Of a stretch of 64,000 nucleotides of DNA, positions 8,205 to 17,329 are shown piece after piece. Made by a program: the position numbers and the translations under genes. Position 1 is the stretch's first letter. Each line of letters starts with the position of its first letter. The notes beneath the pieces were generated by a model. It saw only the letters and a list, made by a program, of their open reading frames with translations, was not told the origin of the DNA and made no database searches. This DNA comes from Micromonospora chalcea (lineage in GTDB: Bacteria > Actinomycetota > Actinomycetes > Mycobacteriales > Micromonosporaceae): positions 62,001 to 126,000 of the forward strand of contig NZ_MAGP01000132.1 in NCBI RefSeq assembly GCF_002926165.1, written 5' to 3'.

Positions 8205-9451
8205 CGGCCACGCCGACCGCGGATTTCACCATTGCCGGCTGCACCGTCATCGATCCGGATTCCGGCACCACCACCCTCGGCTCGTTGTCGATCATCTCCG
8301 GTTCAGTCAGCACACGCACCACCGCAGATGCCGACCTCCCACACCTCGACGGCACCGGTTTGTTCGCCGTTCCCGGGCTCATCGACATGCACGTCCACGC
8401 GACCAGCGATCCTCATGGCCGGACCGCGTCGAGCTGGTCGGACATCTCGGCCACCACCATGACGCTGACGGCTGTCGCGAATCTGGCGACCGCGCTGCGC
8501 AGTGGGATCACGACGGTCCGCGACCTGGGTGCTCCGCGTGACCTCGGGTACTCCATCCGCAACGCCTGGGCCCGGGACTTGTTCGTCGGGGCCAGGCCGT
8601 TCGTCGCCGGTCCGGTCATCACCGCAGTCGGCGGGCACGGAAGCTGGCTCGGTGTCGAGTCCGAAGGCGCCGGATCCATCGGCGCGCTCGTGCGTCGAAA
8701 CGCCGCCGACGGCGCGGATGTGATCAAGCTGGTGATGCGCAGCGCGGCGCGCCGGATGGAACTCCGGCCGGAGGAACTGAGGGAGGCGGTCGCCGAGGCC
8801 CGTTGGCTGGACATCCCCGTAGCCGTACACGCGAACTTCTCGGAGCGTTCGATCGACGCGGCCGTGGAAGCCGGCTGCGACACCTTGGAGCACGGCTTCG
8901 CGATATCGGAGGCCGCTGCCGGTGCGATGTCGAAACAAGGCACCGCCCTCTGCTCCACCGCTGTAGCGCTCCAATCGATAGTGAGGCGGCCGCAGCTCTG
9001 GATCCGGCAGGGAGGCAAAAGTCTGGTGGAGATGGCCGTCAGTCAACTCCCGGAGGCACGACGCAGCTTCGAGCGAGCTCTGGCGGCCGGCGTCACCCTC
9101 ATCGCGGGGACGGACGCCGGAGCCGCCGGGGTGGGTTTCGACTCCCTGCCGTCCGAGCTGGAGGCCATGGTTGACTGGGGCGCCTCCCCGCACGAAGCGC
9201 TCGCGGCGGCGACGTGCAGGGCAGCCGAGGCTCTCCGTCGTCCGGATCTGGGCTCCCTGAGCGACGGCACGGTGGCAGACGTCGTTCTGCTCCGCGCGAA
9301 TCCGCTCGTCGACATATCCGCGTACAGAGAGGTCGAAGCCGTGATCCAGGCCGGGCGTCTCGTTCGCCTGGACACACTGTCGCGGCTACACGGAATGGCG
9401 GTGTCCTCCGCTCCGGGCACAGTCCTTCCGCCCATCGGGTCGACGTCATGA
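8201..9451 (+). CDS. Amidohydrolase-superfamily metallohydrolase (imidazolonepropionase-like)
   Basis: This 416-residue enzyme has the amidohydrolase barrel: GLIDMHVHAT with metal-binding His64 and His66, a DVIKLVM strand with a possible carboxylated Lys, VAVHANF and DTLEHGF with two further metal His, and LIAGTDAGA with the catalytic Asp. The closing LGSLSDGTVADVVLL segment is typical of the imidazolonepropionase/dipeptidase-like branch. It should hydrolyse an amide or cyclic amide in the cytoplasm. In this operon it might open or trim a cyclised intermediate, but that is inference. GTG 8201 overlaps the upstream stop (GTGA). Longer upstream reading in the same frame is the out-of-frame shadow of the TPR gene. 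Confidence 0.9.
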   Translation: MTATPTADFTIAGCTVIDPDSGTTTLGSLSIISGSVSTRTTADADLPHLDGTGLFAVPGLIDMHVHATSDPHGRTASSWSDISATTMTLTAVANLATALRSGITTVRDLGAPRDLGYSIRNAWARDLFVGARPFVAGPVITAVGGHGSWLGVESEGAGSIGALVRRNAADGADVIKLVMRSAARRMELRPEELREAVAEARWLDIPVAVHANFSERSIDAAVEAGCDTLEHGFAISEAAAGAMSKQGTALCSTAVALQSIVRRPQLWIRQGGKSLVEMAVSQLPEARRSFERALAAGVTLIAGTDAGAAGVGFDSLPSELEAMVDWGASPHEALAAATCRAAEALRRPDLGSLSDGTVADVVLLRANPLVDISAYREVEAVIQAGRLVRLDTLSRLHGMAVSSAPGTVLPPIGSTS

Positions 9452-10758
9452 GACGCTGGGCCCCGGCAGCGGGGTGGAGCATCGAACCGGACGCCGACGG
9501 CCTCGCGTTGACCCACAGCGGCCGCCGGATGACCGTCCGCATGCCGCCCGAGGTCGGCAGGGAGATCGTCGCGGCCGTCGGCGGGCTGTCGTCCGCCCGG
9601 GAGCTCACCTCGCGAGGTGGCGAGGAGCTGGCCAAACTCGACGCCCGCGGCGTCCTCGGCGTAGAAGTCGTCCGTGAACAGCACGTACTCGCGCGGCATG
9701 AACCGGGCGCCCGCCGGGTCCGCCACTCCCCGCCGTCGCCGTACGTGCGGCCGGTTCGCGCCCTTCCGTCGGCCCACATGCGCTTCGGTCCCGACGGGCC
9801 GGAACTGGCCGGCGGGAACTCGGCAGATCGCGTCGTCCTGACCTCGACATGGGCCGTCGAGTTCGCCGCACGTCTGATCGCACGGGCGGATGTCGAGGTC
9901 GACTCTGCCCCGGAGAGCGAACTGCTCGACCTGCTGAGCCGGGCCGGCCTGTTGGTCACCGGGCGAAACCAGCATTCGGAGGAGTGGGAGTTTCACGATT
10001 CGCTCTTCCACGGGGCGACGCGCCTGGACACAAGCTTCGGGCTGTACGGTGCCAAGATCGGAACAACTCACTGGGAGATCGACAACCCGGTCAGGCGCCC
10101 GATGACAGCGGAGCGCATCGCTCTCGGCCACGACGACCGCTCACAGGAGGGCATGACGCTCCAGGAGGCGATTTCCGCCAGGTCATCGCTGCGCGACCAT
10201 GGCGGTCCGCCCATCGGGAGCGCGGAGATCAGCGCCGTCCTCGATGCGTCACTTCGGATTCGCCGCTTGGAGCGTACCGTCGCGAGCGAGCGAGCGTGGC
10301 GCTCGATGCCGACCGGCGGGGCGCTGTCGGGGCTGTCCGCCGTCGTCATCGCGGCTTCGGCCCATGACCTGGAACGCGGGGCATATGAATACGACGCCGT
10401 GAGCCACGAACTCGCGCCGGCGTCAGGACCCGCGCCGGCGATCGACCGGTGGCTGGGCCTCGCCCATCGATTGACGGGCATCCCGCACACGTCGATTCAG
10501 GCGATGGTGCTGTTCGTGCTCGACTACGCCCGCCCCGCCCGTTCCTACGACTCCATAGTCTATGCGACCGCGTTGAAAGAGGTAGGTGCCGCGCTCCAGG
10601 CCATGGCCCTGGTGAGCGCCGATCGAGGGCTGTCCTTCTGCCCGATGGGTGGAGGTTTCGCGACGACCGCGGGACTGGGAGAGGGCATCCGAACCGGCGC
10701 CGTCATCGGTGAGGCAGTGCTGGGGCGGCCAAAAGGGACCGAACGAGCCGGCGAATGA
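9448..10758 (+). CDS. SagB-type FMN dehydrogenase
   Basis: The protein (436 aa) has the SagB layout. Its N-terminal helical part includes the EWEFHDSLFHGATRLD segment that precedes SagB oxidoreductase domains. The nitroreductase domain follows from about residue 230 (LQEAISARSSLRDHGG), with SMPTGGALSGL near residue 290 and a C-terminal DSIVYATALKEVGAALQAM helix. In RiPP pathways such enzymes oxidise thiazolines or oxazolines with FMN. Here there is no YcaO or precursor peptide in view, so it may oxidise a carrier-bound substrate made by the upstream ligase. ATG 9448 overlaps the amidohydrolase stop (ATGA). A hairpin covers the stop codon. Confidence 0.88.
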   Translation: MRRWAPAAGWSIEPDADGLALTHSGRRMTVRMPPEVGREIVAAVGGLSSARELTSRGGEELAKLDARGVLGVEVVREQHVLARHEPGARRVRHSPPSPYVRPVRALPSAHMRFGPDGPELAGGNSADRVVLTSTWAVEFAARLIARADVEVDSAPESELLDLLSRAGLLVTGRNQHSEEWEFHDSLFHGATRLDTSFGLYGAKIGTTHWEIDNPVRRPMTAERIALGHDDRSQEGMTLQEAISARSSLRDHGGPPIGSAEISAVLDASLRIRRLERTVASERAWRSMPTGGALSGLSAVVIAASAHDLERGAYEYDAVSHELAPASGPAPAIDRWLGLAHRLTGIPHTSIQAMVLFVLDYARPARSYDSIVYATALKEVGAALQAMALVSADRGLSFCPMGGGFATTAGLGEGIRTGAVIGEAVLGRPKGTERAGE

Positions 10759-10790
10759 CGCCCCGGGAAGACCAGGCGTTCATTCGCCGG
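10748..10790 (+). terminator. Terminator hairpin after the SagB operon
   Basis: CCGGCGAATGA (10748-10758, including the stop codon) is repeated in inverse at 10780-10790. Pairing extends inward (CGCC/GGCG) past one bulged base. The stem ends the three-gene operon. Confidence 0.65.
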
Positions 10791-10938
10791 GCCGGGAGTC
10801 GGTCATCGGCGGAACGGCCCGGCTTCCCTGCGCGACGTCATCGATCACGACACGTGAGCCTGCCGTCCTGCGGCGAACGGAGCAGCCCTCCGACCGTCAC
10901 CACGGCGGGGCTGGCGCGTACGCCGTAGCGTCGATGGC

Positions 10939-11148
10939 ATGAGAACGATGCTGGTGTCGCTCGCGGTGATCGTGGTGGTGGTGCTCGCGCTCGTCGTCTT
11001 CGTCGCCCGCCGCGACCGGACGAGGCGCCCGTCGGACGAGGATCCGGCCGCGGTTCGCCAGGCCGGCGCCGACCAGCACCGGCACGACGCACAGCGGCAG
11101 ATCGCGTCGGGCCTCGCCGAGCGGCACCGCAACCCGCCGAGCACGTAG
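10939..11148 (+). CDS. Small single-span membrane protein
   Basis: A 69-residue protein with one N-terminal hydrophobic helix (MLVSLAVIVVVVLALVVFVA) followed by Arg-rich residues (ARRDRTRR) and a polar, His/Gln-rich tail. The charge pattern predicts the N-terminus outside or within the membrane and the tail in the cytoplasm. No family is recognised. It stands alone between the cluster terminator and the nucleotidyltransferase gene. Its codon use fits real coding. Confidence 0.6.
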   Translation: MRTMLVSLAVIVVVVLALVVFVARRDRTRRPSDEDPAAVRQAGADQHRHDAQRQIASGLAERHRNPPST

Positions 11149-11160
11149 GCACGACCGGCG

Positions 11161-11997
11161 GTGCGGGCCGGTTTTATCGGTGGCCCCGCGGCGACCACCG
11201 TGCAGGATCACCCGGTGGTCCCACCCGACACGGTTCTCTCCGACCTCCGCGAGGCGTGGCGCCGCACGCTGACAAACGACCTTCTCGGCCTGTACGTGCA
11301 CGGGTCGCTCGTGGCAGGCGACTTCGACATGAACCGCAGCGACCTCGACCTGCTCGCGGTGCTCGCGAGTGACCCGGACGAGGAGCTCCTCGGCGTCCTC
11401 GCCGAACTGCACGCGGACCTCGACCGGCGGCACCCGCTGTGGGCCGGCCGGATCGAGGTGGAATACGTGTCACTGGACGCGGTACGCCTCGTTCCCGGCC
11501 GGGACCACGTGATCGCCCGGATCAGTCCCGGGGAGTCGTTGCACCTGCTGCCCGCCACCACACACCGCGTCGTGACCTGGGCCGCCGTGCACGACTACGG
11601 CCGTACGCTGCTGGGACCGCCGGCCGGCGAGCTGCTGCCCGCCGTCGAACCCGGCCTCGTGCGCGCCGCCCTGCGGGACCACGTGCGCGACTGGCCGGAC
11701 TGGGTGCTCGACATGACCCCACCCGGAGCCCAGTCGTACGCGGTACTCACGCTCTGCCGCGCCTACCAGCGCCTGTGCGACGGGCGGCAACTGTCCAAGC
11801 GGCAGGCCGCCGAGCAAACCGCCGACGTCCTGCCGCGATGGGCGGACCTGATCGTCTGGGCGCGCGACTGGTGGTACGACTCCGGCCACGACAGCGATCC
11901 CGGCCGGTTCGACGAGGTCCGGGCGTTCGTGCACGAGGTCAGCGCCACCGTCCTGGCCGAGGAACGCAAGGCGGAAGCATCCGGCGGACACCTGTAG
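11161..11997 (+). CDS. AadA-like nucleotidyltransferase (DUF4111 type)
   Basis: The 278-residue product has the nucleotidyltransferase signature G-S-x10-D-x-D (LYVHGSLVAGDF ... SDLDLLAV), metal-binding Asp residues and a helical C-terminal half like the DUF4111 domain of aminoglycoside adenylyltransferases (AadA, ANT(9)). Such enzymes transfer AMP from ATP to a hydroxyl of streptomycin or spectinomycin-type drugs; many actinomycete homologues have no proven substrate. The start is uncertain: GTG 11161 gives the full frame, but GTG 11200 is equally plausible as neither has a strong ribosome site. It converges on the ABC transporter genes. Confidence 0.82.
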   Translation: MRAGFIGGPAATTVQDHPVVPPDTVLSDLREAWRRTLTNDLLGLYVHGSLVAGDFDMNRSDLDLLAVLASDPDEELLGVLAELHADLDRRHPLWAGRIEVEYVSLDAVRLVPGRDHVIARISPGESLHLLPATTHRVVTWAAVHDYGRTLLGPPAGELLPAVEPGLVRAALRDHVRDWPDWVLDMTPPGAQSYAVLTLCRAYQRLCDGRQLSKRQAAEQTADVLPRWADLIVWARDWWYDSGHDSDPGRFDEVRAFVHEVSATVLAEERKAEASGGHL

Positions 11998-12039
11998 TTC
12001 GACGCCCTGACGATCAGGCTGCCGCACGTCCCGATGGAC

Positions 12040-14511
12040 CTACTCCTTCAGGCCGATGTTGTCGATCGGCGGAGCGCCGAGCAGCCGCCGGACGGGCCAC
12101 ACCGTGCTCACCAGCGCCAGCAGTGCCGTACCGCCGAGCACCGCCGCCCACCCGAGCGGCGGCACGTACGGGATCGGGCTGCCGGTCAGTCCGTTGACGA
12201 TCGCGGCCAGCGTCAGCACCGCGATCGTCGCGCCGATCAGCACCGCGGTGCCGAGCAGCCCGGCCTGTTCGGCCCGGACCATCCCGCGGATCTGACGGCG
12301 GGTGACCCCGACGAGTTGCAGCAACGCCAGCTCGCGGCGGCGGGCCAGCGCCGCCATCACCATCGTGGTGGCCGCCGCCAGCGCCGCGTACCCGACCATC
12401 ACGCCGATCAGCAGCCGGTTCAGCCAGGCGCCGAGCGCCAGATCGGTGCTGAGCAGGCGCGTACGGGTGGCGGCGTCGAGAATCTCGGCGCCGGGCCGCG
12501 CCGCCGCCCACGTGGCCAACGCGGTGCCGGCGTCCGGGCCGCCGCGGACCAGCACCTCGTCGACGGTGTTCGCCGCGGTGTGCCCGGCGACCGTCTCGGC
12601 GGCCACTGTGACGTCGCCGAAGCCGAGGCCACGGTCGTAGATCGCGATCACGTCCAACGTGACCGGGGTGCCGTCGCCCAGCCAGAGTTCCGCCTTGTCG
12701 CCGACGTCCCAGCCGGACGAGGACGCCTGCATCGTGGACAGTGCGACGGTACCGGCGCGCAGCTCGGCCAGGGCGCCCTTGCGCACGGTGAGGTCCATCG
12801 TCGACGTGAGGCCCTCCGGGTCGACCGCTTGCGCGCCGACCGGCTCGATGCCGCCGAGCGCCCGCACCACGACCTGGGTGCGGCGTACCCCGGTGGCAGC
12901 CTGCACCCCGGCCAGCTCGCGGATCTCCCGGGCCGCGTCCGCCGGCAGTCCGCCCGGAGCGGTGAGCACCCGCTCGGCGAGCGTTCCGGCGCTGCTCTGC
13001 GTGGCGGTCTGCCGTTCCAGGTTGTCCTGCAGGAACCAGACCGAGCCGCCGAACCCGACGGACAGCACGAGGGCGGTCAGGACGGTGGCCATGCCCTGCG
13101 CGTTGGCCCGCAGGTTGGCTGCGGCCAGGTAGCCGCCGGCCCGCCAGATGCGCGGCAGCACCGGGGTGAGCAGGCGTGCCGCGTAGGCGTTGATCATCGG
13201 TGCGAGCAGCGCCACCGCGATGACGAACAGGTAGAGCATGCCGACCGCGCCGGCCAGCGCCCCGGCCGACCCGGCTCCGCCGAGCGTGAACGCCCCGGCG
13301 CTGCCGGCCGCCATCAGCGTCAGCACGCCGGCGATCATCCGTGCCGGGCCGCTGCACCGGGGCTCGACGGCGATCTCGCCGAGCGCCTCGATCGGCTTGA
13401 TGGCGGTGACCCGGCGCGCGGCGATCAGCGCGGCGACCACCGCCACCAGGACGGCCGTACCGATGGCGGCCGGCACCGCGAACAGACCGCCCGCCATCGG
13501 GAAGCCGGCCGGCACGAACCCGCGCCCGACCAGTTCGCCGTGCACCCAGCGGGCCGCCAGCAGGCCGGCCGGGCCGCCGATCGCGGAGCCGGCCAGGGCG
13601 AGCAGCGCGGCCTCGGCGACCAGCATGCGGCGCACCTGCCCCGGCGTGGCGGCGACCGCGCGCAGCAACGCCAGGTCACGTCGACGGTGCCGGACGGACA
13701 GCCCGATGGTGCCGGCCACCACGAACACGATCAACAGGACGACGTACCCGCCGAAGGCCGCCCCGGCCCCGACCAGCAGGCTCTGGGCGGCCAGGTTCTC
13801 CGACTGCTCGGCCTTCCCGCGGTCCTTTCCGGGGTACGTCGTGGCGCCGGCCGCCGACGCGATCTCGCGCACCGCGCCGAGGTCGGCGCCGGGCGCCATC
13901 CGTACGCCGATCGCGTCCACCCGGCCCGGGTGGGCGGACAGGCGCGCGGCCTGCGCGTCGGTGAAGAACACCGCCGCCGTACCGGTCTCGGCGGTTCCGC
14001 TCACCCGGTACGACCGGTTGATTCCGCCGACGACCAGCTCGATGGGGTCGCCGGGCGACACCCCGAGCCGGGTGTCGGCCACCACCTCGTCGTCGGTCCG
14101 GGGCGCGGCGCCCGCGGCGAGGGGACGACCGGTGAAGACGTACGTGTCCCAGCCGTGTCCCACGGCTGCGGGTGAGCCGATCGGCACCCGGTCGTCGCCG
14201 GTGACGGCCACGACGCCCGGCACCCGGCGGATCCGGTCCACCAGCTCGGCGTCCACGGTGCCGCCCTCGGGCAGCGCCACGGTGCTCGTGGTGGTGTCAC
14301 CGTCGAACTCCCGGAACGTGTGGCTGATCGTGCGGTTGGCGACGACCACGTCGGCACTCGCCCAGAGCCGCGGCTCCGGGCGGAACCGCAGCCCCGATTC
14401 GACGAGCGTGCCCATCGCCACCAGGATCAGCACGCCGACGATCAGGGCCAGCAGGGTCGCGGCGGCGGGGCCGGTGCGGTGCCGCGGCAGGCGGGCGGCG
14501 AGGCCGGTCAT
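12040..14511 (-). CDS. FtsX-type ABC transporter permease, long form
   Basis: This 823-residue permease has two FtsX-type modules. An N-terminal anchor (LLALIVGVLILVAMGTLV) is followed by an extracytoplasmic domain, three helices near residues 240-370, a central pair, a second extracytoplasmic domain and three final helices ending before PPIDNIGLKE. It matches the large MacB/LolE-like permeases that actinomycetes pair with one ATPase to move lipophilic compounds or antimicrobial peptides. ATG 14511 overlaps the ATPase stop (ATGA). The open frame continues upstream across the ATPase, but that part is a shadow. Substrate unknown. Confidence 0.88.
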   Translation of the reverse strand: MTGLAARLPRHRTGPAAATLLALIVGVLILVAMGTLVESGLRFRPEPRLWASADVVVANRTISHTFREFDGDTTTSTVALPEGGTVDAELVDRIRRVPGVVAVTGDDRVPIGSPAAVGHGWDTYVFTGRPLAAGAAPRTDDEVVADTRLGVSPGDPIELVVGGINRSYRVSGTAETGTAAVFFTDAQAARLSAHPGRVDAIGVRMAPGADLGAVREIASAAGATTYPGKDRGKAEQSENLAAQSLLVGAGAAFGGYVVLLIVFVVAGTIGLSVRHRRRDLALLRAVAATPGQVRRMLVAEAALLALAGSAIGGPAGLLAARWVHGELVGRGFVPAGFPMAGGLFAVPAAIGTAVLVAVVAALIAARRVTAIKPIEALGEIAVEPRCSGPARMIAGVLTLMAAGSAGAFTLGGAGSAGALAGAVGMLYLFVIAVALLAPMINAYAARLLTPVLPRIWRAGGYLAAANLRANAQGMATVLTALVLSVGFGGSVWFLQDNLERQTATQSSAGTLAERVLTAPGGLPADAAREIRELAGVQAATGVRRTQVVVRALGGIEPVGAQAVDPEGLTSTMDLTVRKGALAELRAGTVALSTMQASSSGWDVGDKAELWLGDGTPVTLDVIAIYDRGLGFGDVTVAAETVAGHTAANTVDEVLVRGGPDAGTALATWAAARPGAEILDAATRTRLLSTDLALGAWLNRLLIGVMVGYAALAAATTMVMAALARRRELALLQLVGVTRRQIRGMVRAEQAGLLGTAVLIGATIAVLTLAAIVNGLTGSPIPYVPPLGWAAVLGGTALLALVSTVWPVRRLLGAPPIDNIGLKE

Positions 14512-15257
14512 CGGAGGACCCGCCCGTCCAGCGACGCCAGGTGCTCGGCGATCCGGACGGCGCCGAGCTGCGGGAGGTCGGCGACCATCGCGCCGTCGGC
14601 CAGTACGAGGACCCGGTCCGCGTACGACGCGGCGATCGGATCGTGGGTCACCATCACCACCGTCTGCCCGTGTTCGTCCACGACCGCGCGCAACAGCGTC
14701 AGCACCTCCGTCGCGGTCCGCGAGTCGAGGGCGCCGGTGGGCTCGTCCGAGAAGATGACCTCGGGGCGGGTGGCCAGCGCCCGGGCGATCGCCACCCGCT
14801 GCTGCTGGCCGCCGGAGAGCGCCGCCGGCCGGTGGTGCAGCCGGTCGGCGAGGCCGACCCGCTCGACCACGTGGGTCAGCCAGGCCCGGTCCGGACGGAC
14901 GCCGGCCAGACGCAGGGGCAGCACGATGTTCTCCTCGACGGTGAGCGCGCCGATCAGGTTGAACGCCTGGAAGACGAACCCGATCCGGGTACGCCGCAGC
15001 TCGGTCAGGCGCGTCTCGGACAGCCCGGACAGGTCGGTGCCGCCGACGACCACCCGGCCGTTCGTGGGGCGGTCGAGCCCGGCCGCGATCTGCAGCAGCG
15101 TGCTCTTGCCGGAGCCCGAGGGTCCCATCACCGCGGTGAAGGTTCCCCGGCCGAAGCCGACGTCGACGCCCGCGAGCGCGGTCACCTGGTTGCGGCCGGC
15201 GCCGTACACGCGGGTGAGTTGTTCGACGCGTACCGCCGGTTCGACGGTCTGTCCCAT
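14508..15257 (-). CDS. ABC transporter ATP-binding protein (MacB type)
   Basis: This 249-residue ATPase has Walker A GPSGSGKST, a Q-loop in FVFQAFNLI, the signature LSGGQQQRVAIARAL, Walker B VIFSDEPTGALD and an H-loop VMVTHD. The 'N-L-I' after the Q-loop and 'DEPTGALD' are usual in the LolD/MacB branch. It is translationally coupled to the long FtsX-type permease that follows, forming one exporter. The neighbouring two-component system at 17330-19185 may control both ABC pairs, as in bacitracin-type detoxification modules, but no sensor-transporter link is proven. Confidence 0.92.
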   Translation of the reverse strand: MGQTVEPAVRVEQLTRVYGAGRNQVTALAGVDVGFGRGTFTAVMGPSGSGKSTLLQIAAGLDRPTNGRVVVGGTDLSGLSETRLTELRRTRIGFVFQAFNLIGALTVEENIVLPLRLAGVRPDRAWLTHVVERVGLADRLHHRPAALSGGQQQRVAIARALATRPEVIFSDEPTGALDSRTATEVLTLLRAVVDEHGQTVVMVTHDPIAASYADRVLVLADGAMVADLPQLGAVRIAEHLASLDGRVLR

Positions 15258-15386
15258 TCTGGTGGCCTCTCTCCGTGTGCTCGGCAGGAACTGCGCGCAC
15301 CAGAAACGCTATTGAGCTGGGGGAACAGCGACCATCCAGCGGGCTGCCCGGTTCGGGTACAGCAGGCACTACCACCGACCCGTATC

Positions 15387-16070
15387 TCAGCGGGCCGGTG
15401 CCGGAAGGTGGAGGCGGCCGTCGTGGACCTCGGCGATCTGGTCGACGGCGGTGAGGTTCGTGCGGTCGTGGGTGACCAGGACGGTGGCGGTGCTCTGCTG
15501 GTGGGTGAGGCGGGTGATCAGGTCGATGACGGCGGCGCCGCGTTCGTGGTCGAGCGCGCTGGTGGGTTCGTCGACGAGCAGGACTGTGGGGTCGTTCATC
15601 AGGGCGCGGGCGATGTTGACGCGCTGGCGCTGCCCGCCGGAGAGCTGGTGCGGCCGGCGGTCGGCCTGACCGGCGAGGCCGACCGCGTCGAGGAGTTCCA
15701 CGGCGCGGGTACGGGCTCCGGCCGGTGGACGGCCGTCGATCTGGGCCATCACCTGGAGTTGCTCGGCGGCGGTGAGGGAGGGCAGCAGGTTGGGCTGCTG
15801 GAAGACGATGCCGATCTTGTGGCGGCGCAGGTCGGCGAGTTCGCCCCGCGTCATTCCGGTGGTGGGGGTGCCGTCGATGGTGACGGTGCCGGAGTCGGGG
15901 GTGATGAGGGTCGCGGCGACCGCGAGGAGGCTGGACTTGCCGGAGCCGGAGGGGCCGATCACGGCGGTCAGGCTGCCCTTGGGTACGTCAAGGGTGACGC
16001 GGTCGAGGGCGGTCAGGCGGCCCTCGCCGTCGGGGTAGGTGAGGGTGACGTCGGTCAGGTTCAGGCTCAT
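15387..16070 (-). CDS. ABC transporter ATP-binding protein (LolD/HrtA type)
   Basis: A 227-residue ATPase with Walker A GPSGSGKSS, Q-loop VFQQPNLLPSL, signature LSGGQRQRVNIARAL, Walker B VLLVDEPTSALD and H-loop LVTHDRTN. It overlaps its permease gene by four bases (ATGA at 16067-16070), so the two are made together. The pair resembles DevBC/HrtAB-type exporters. It is a separate transporter from the 12040-15257 pair, although both read in the same direction. Confidence 0.92.
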   Translation of the reverse strand: MSLNLTDVTLTYPDGEGRLTALDRVTLDVPKGSLTAVIGPSGSGKSSLLAVAATLITPDSGTVTIDGTPTTGMTRGELADLRRHKIGIVFQQPNLLPSLTAAEQLQVMAQIDGRPPAGARTRAVELLDAVGLAGQADRRPHQLSGGQRQRVNIARALMNDPTVLLVDEPTSALDHERGAAVIDLITRLTHQQSTATVLVTHDRTNLTAVDQIAEVHDGRLHLPAPAR

Positions 16071-17158
16071 CGGGCGCTCCCCAGGGCGGTCAGCGGGTCG
16101 ACGGAGGTGATGCGGCGGATGGCCAGAGCGGCGCCGAGGACGCCGAGGACGACGATCACGGCCGCGGGAAGGAGGACGGTCACCGGGGTGAGGAGGAACG
16201 GCACCGCGGACCCGGCGACGAGGGCGCCGAGCGCGGCGGCGATGCCGGTGCCGAGCAGGGTGCCGCCGGTGAGCAGGACGACGGCCTGTCCGAGGGCGTC
16301 CTTGAGGAGGTTGGCGGTGGGGGCGCCGAGTGCCTTGAGTACTGCGACGTCGCCGCTGCGCTGGATGGTCCAGACGGTGAAGAAGGCACCGATGACGAGG
16401 GCGGAGATGGCGAACAGGAAGCCGCGCATCAGCTGCAGGGAGCCGTTCTCGGAGGTGTAGGAGCCGATCGCGGACAGCGAGTCGGCCACGGAGACCGTCC
16501 TGGTGCCCGCCTGCCGGTCGGTGGCTCCCAGGTCGGCGTCCGCGGTGGTGGTGAGGGCGACGACGGTGGCCGTCTGGCTGCCGTCACCGGTGCCGGTGGG
16601 AGGCGCGCTCTTCTGCCACACGTCCAGGCTGATCCACACCACGGGGGTGTGGCTGAAGGAGGCGTCGCCGCGTACGGCCGCCACCGTCAGTTGCTGCCCG
16701 GCCAGGGTGACGGAGTCGCCGGCCCGCACACCGAGGTCGTCGGCGGCCTTGGTGGACAGCACCGCCGAGCGGTCGTCGATCCGGCCGCTGTCGGGGGCCA
16801 GGCGGGAGCCGGGCCGGACGCCGAAGGCGGAGACCCCGACGCTCCGGTTTCCGGCGGTGGCCCTGGTCGTGGTGATGCCCAGCGGTTCGGCGCCGGTCAC
16901 GCCGGGGGCCTCGGCCCACTGCTGCCACTGCCGCTCGGTGACAGTGGAGTTGGAGTAGGACACGTCCTGGCCGTCGCCGGGTGCCTGGAAGGCGATCCTG
17001 TCGGCGGGCAGGCCGGTGATGGCGGAAATGTTCTGCCGGCCCAGTCCGGCCGTCAGCCCGGACAGCAGCCCGACCAGCAGGGTGATCAGCACGATGACGG
17101 TCCCCATCAGGGCGAAGCGCCCCTTGGCGAACTTCAGGTCTCTCCAGGCGACGAACAC
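16067..17158 (-). CDS. FtsX-type ABC permease (DevC/HrtB-like)
   Basis: The 363-residue permease has one N-terminal helix (LMGTVIVLITLLVGLLSGLT), a periplasm-side MacB-like domain of about 200 residues and three C-terminal helices from about residue 240 (FAISALVIGAFFTVW, VVLLTGGTLLGTGIAAALGA, PAAVIVVLGVLGAALA). This is the DevC/HrtB layout. HrtAB exports toxic haem in Gram-positive bacteria; other members move lipids or peptides, so the substrate is open. The divergent histidine kinase gene starts only 170 bases away, suggesting shared control. Confidence 0.88.
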   Translation of the reverse strand: MFVAWRDLKFAKGRFALMGTVIVLITLLVGLLSGLTAGLGRQNISAITGLPADRIAFQAPGDGQDVSYSNSTVTERQWQQWAEAPGVTGAEPLGITTTRATAGNRSVGVSAFGVRPGSRLAPDSGRIDDRSAVLSTKAADDLGVRAGDSVTLAGQQLTVAAVRGDASFSHTPVVWISLDVWQKSAPPTGTGDGSQTATVVALTTTADADLGATDRQAGTRTVSVADSLSAIGSYTSENGSLQLMRGFLFAISALVIGAFFTVWTIQRSGDVAVLKALGAPTANLLKDALGQAVVLLTGGTLLGTGIAAALGALVAGSAVPFLLTPVTVLLPAAVIVVLGVLGAALAIRRITSVDPLTALGSAR

Positions 17159-17329
17159 GGCAGTGGCCTGTCCTTTCGGGCGGTGTAACGGTATGCATCC
17201 ACGATCGCGGCCGGCGCCGGCGTGCGCGTCCGGCGTGGGACAGCACTTCGCGGGCCGAAAGGCGACGCCCGGGTTCTAACTTTCGATAGAGGCCCCCGGG
17301 GCGCCGGCGTCGGTAACGTGGGACGCACT

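Noticed and set aside
12034..14175. A 713-residue plus-strand open frame opposite the long ABC permease
   Set aside because: Its composition (Arg, Gln, Gly, Ala repeats) is that of a shadow; the permease has real membrane helices and a coupled ATPase.
14512..15375. N-terminal extension of the long ABC permease frame
   Set aside because: The frame is open upstream, but this part overlaps the coupled ATPase gene in another frame, and the ATGA junction at 14508-14511 fixes the permease start.
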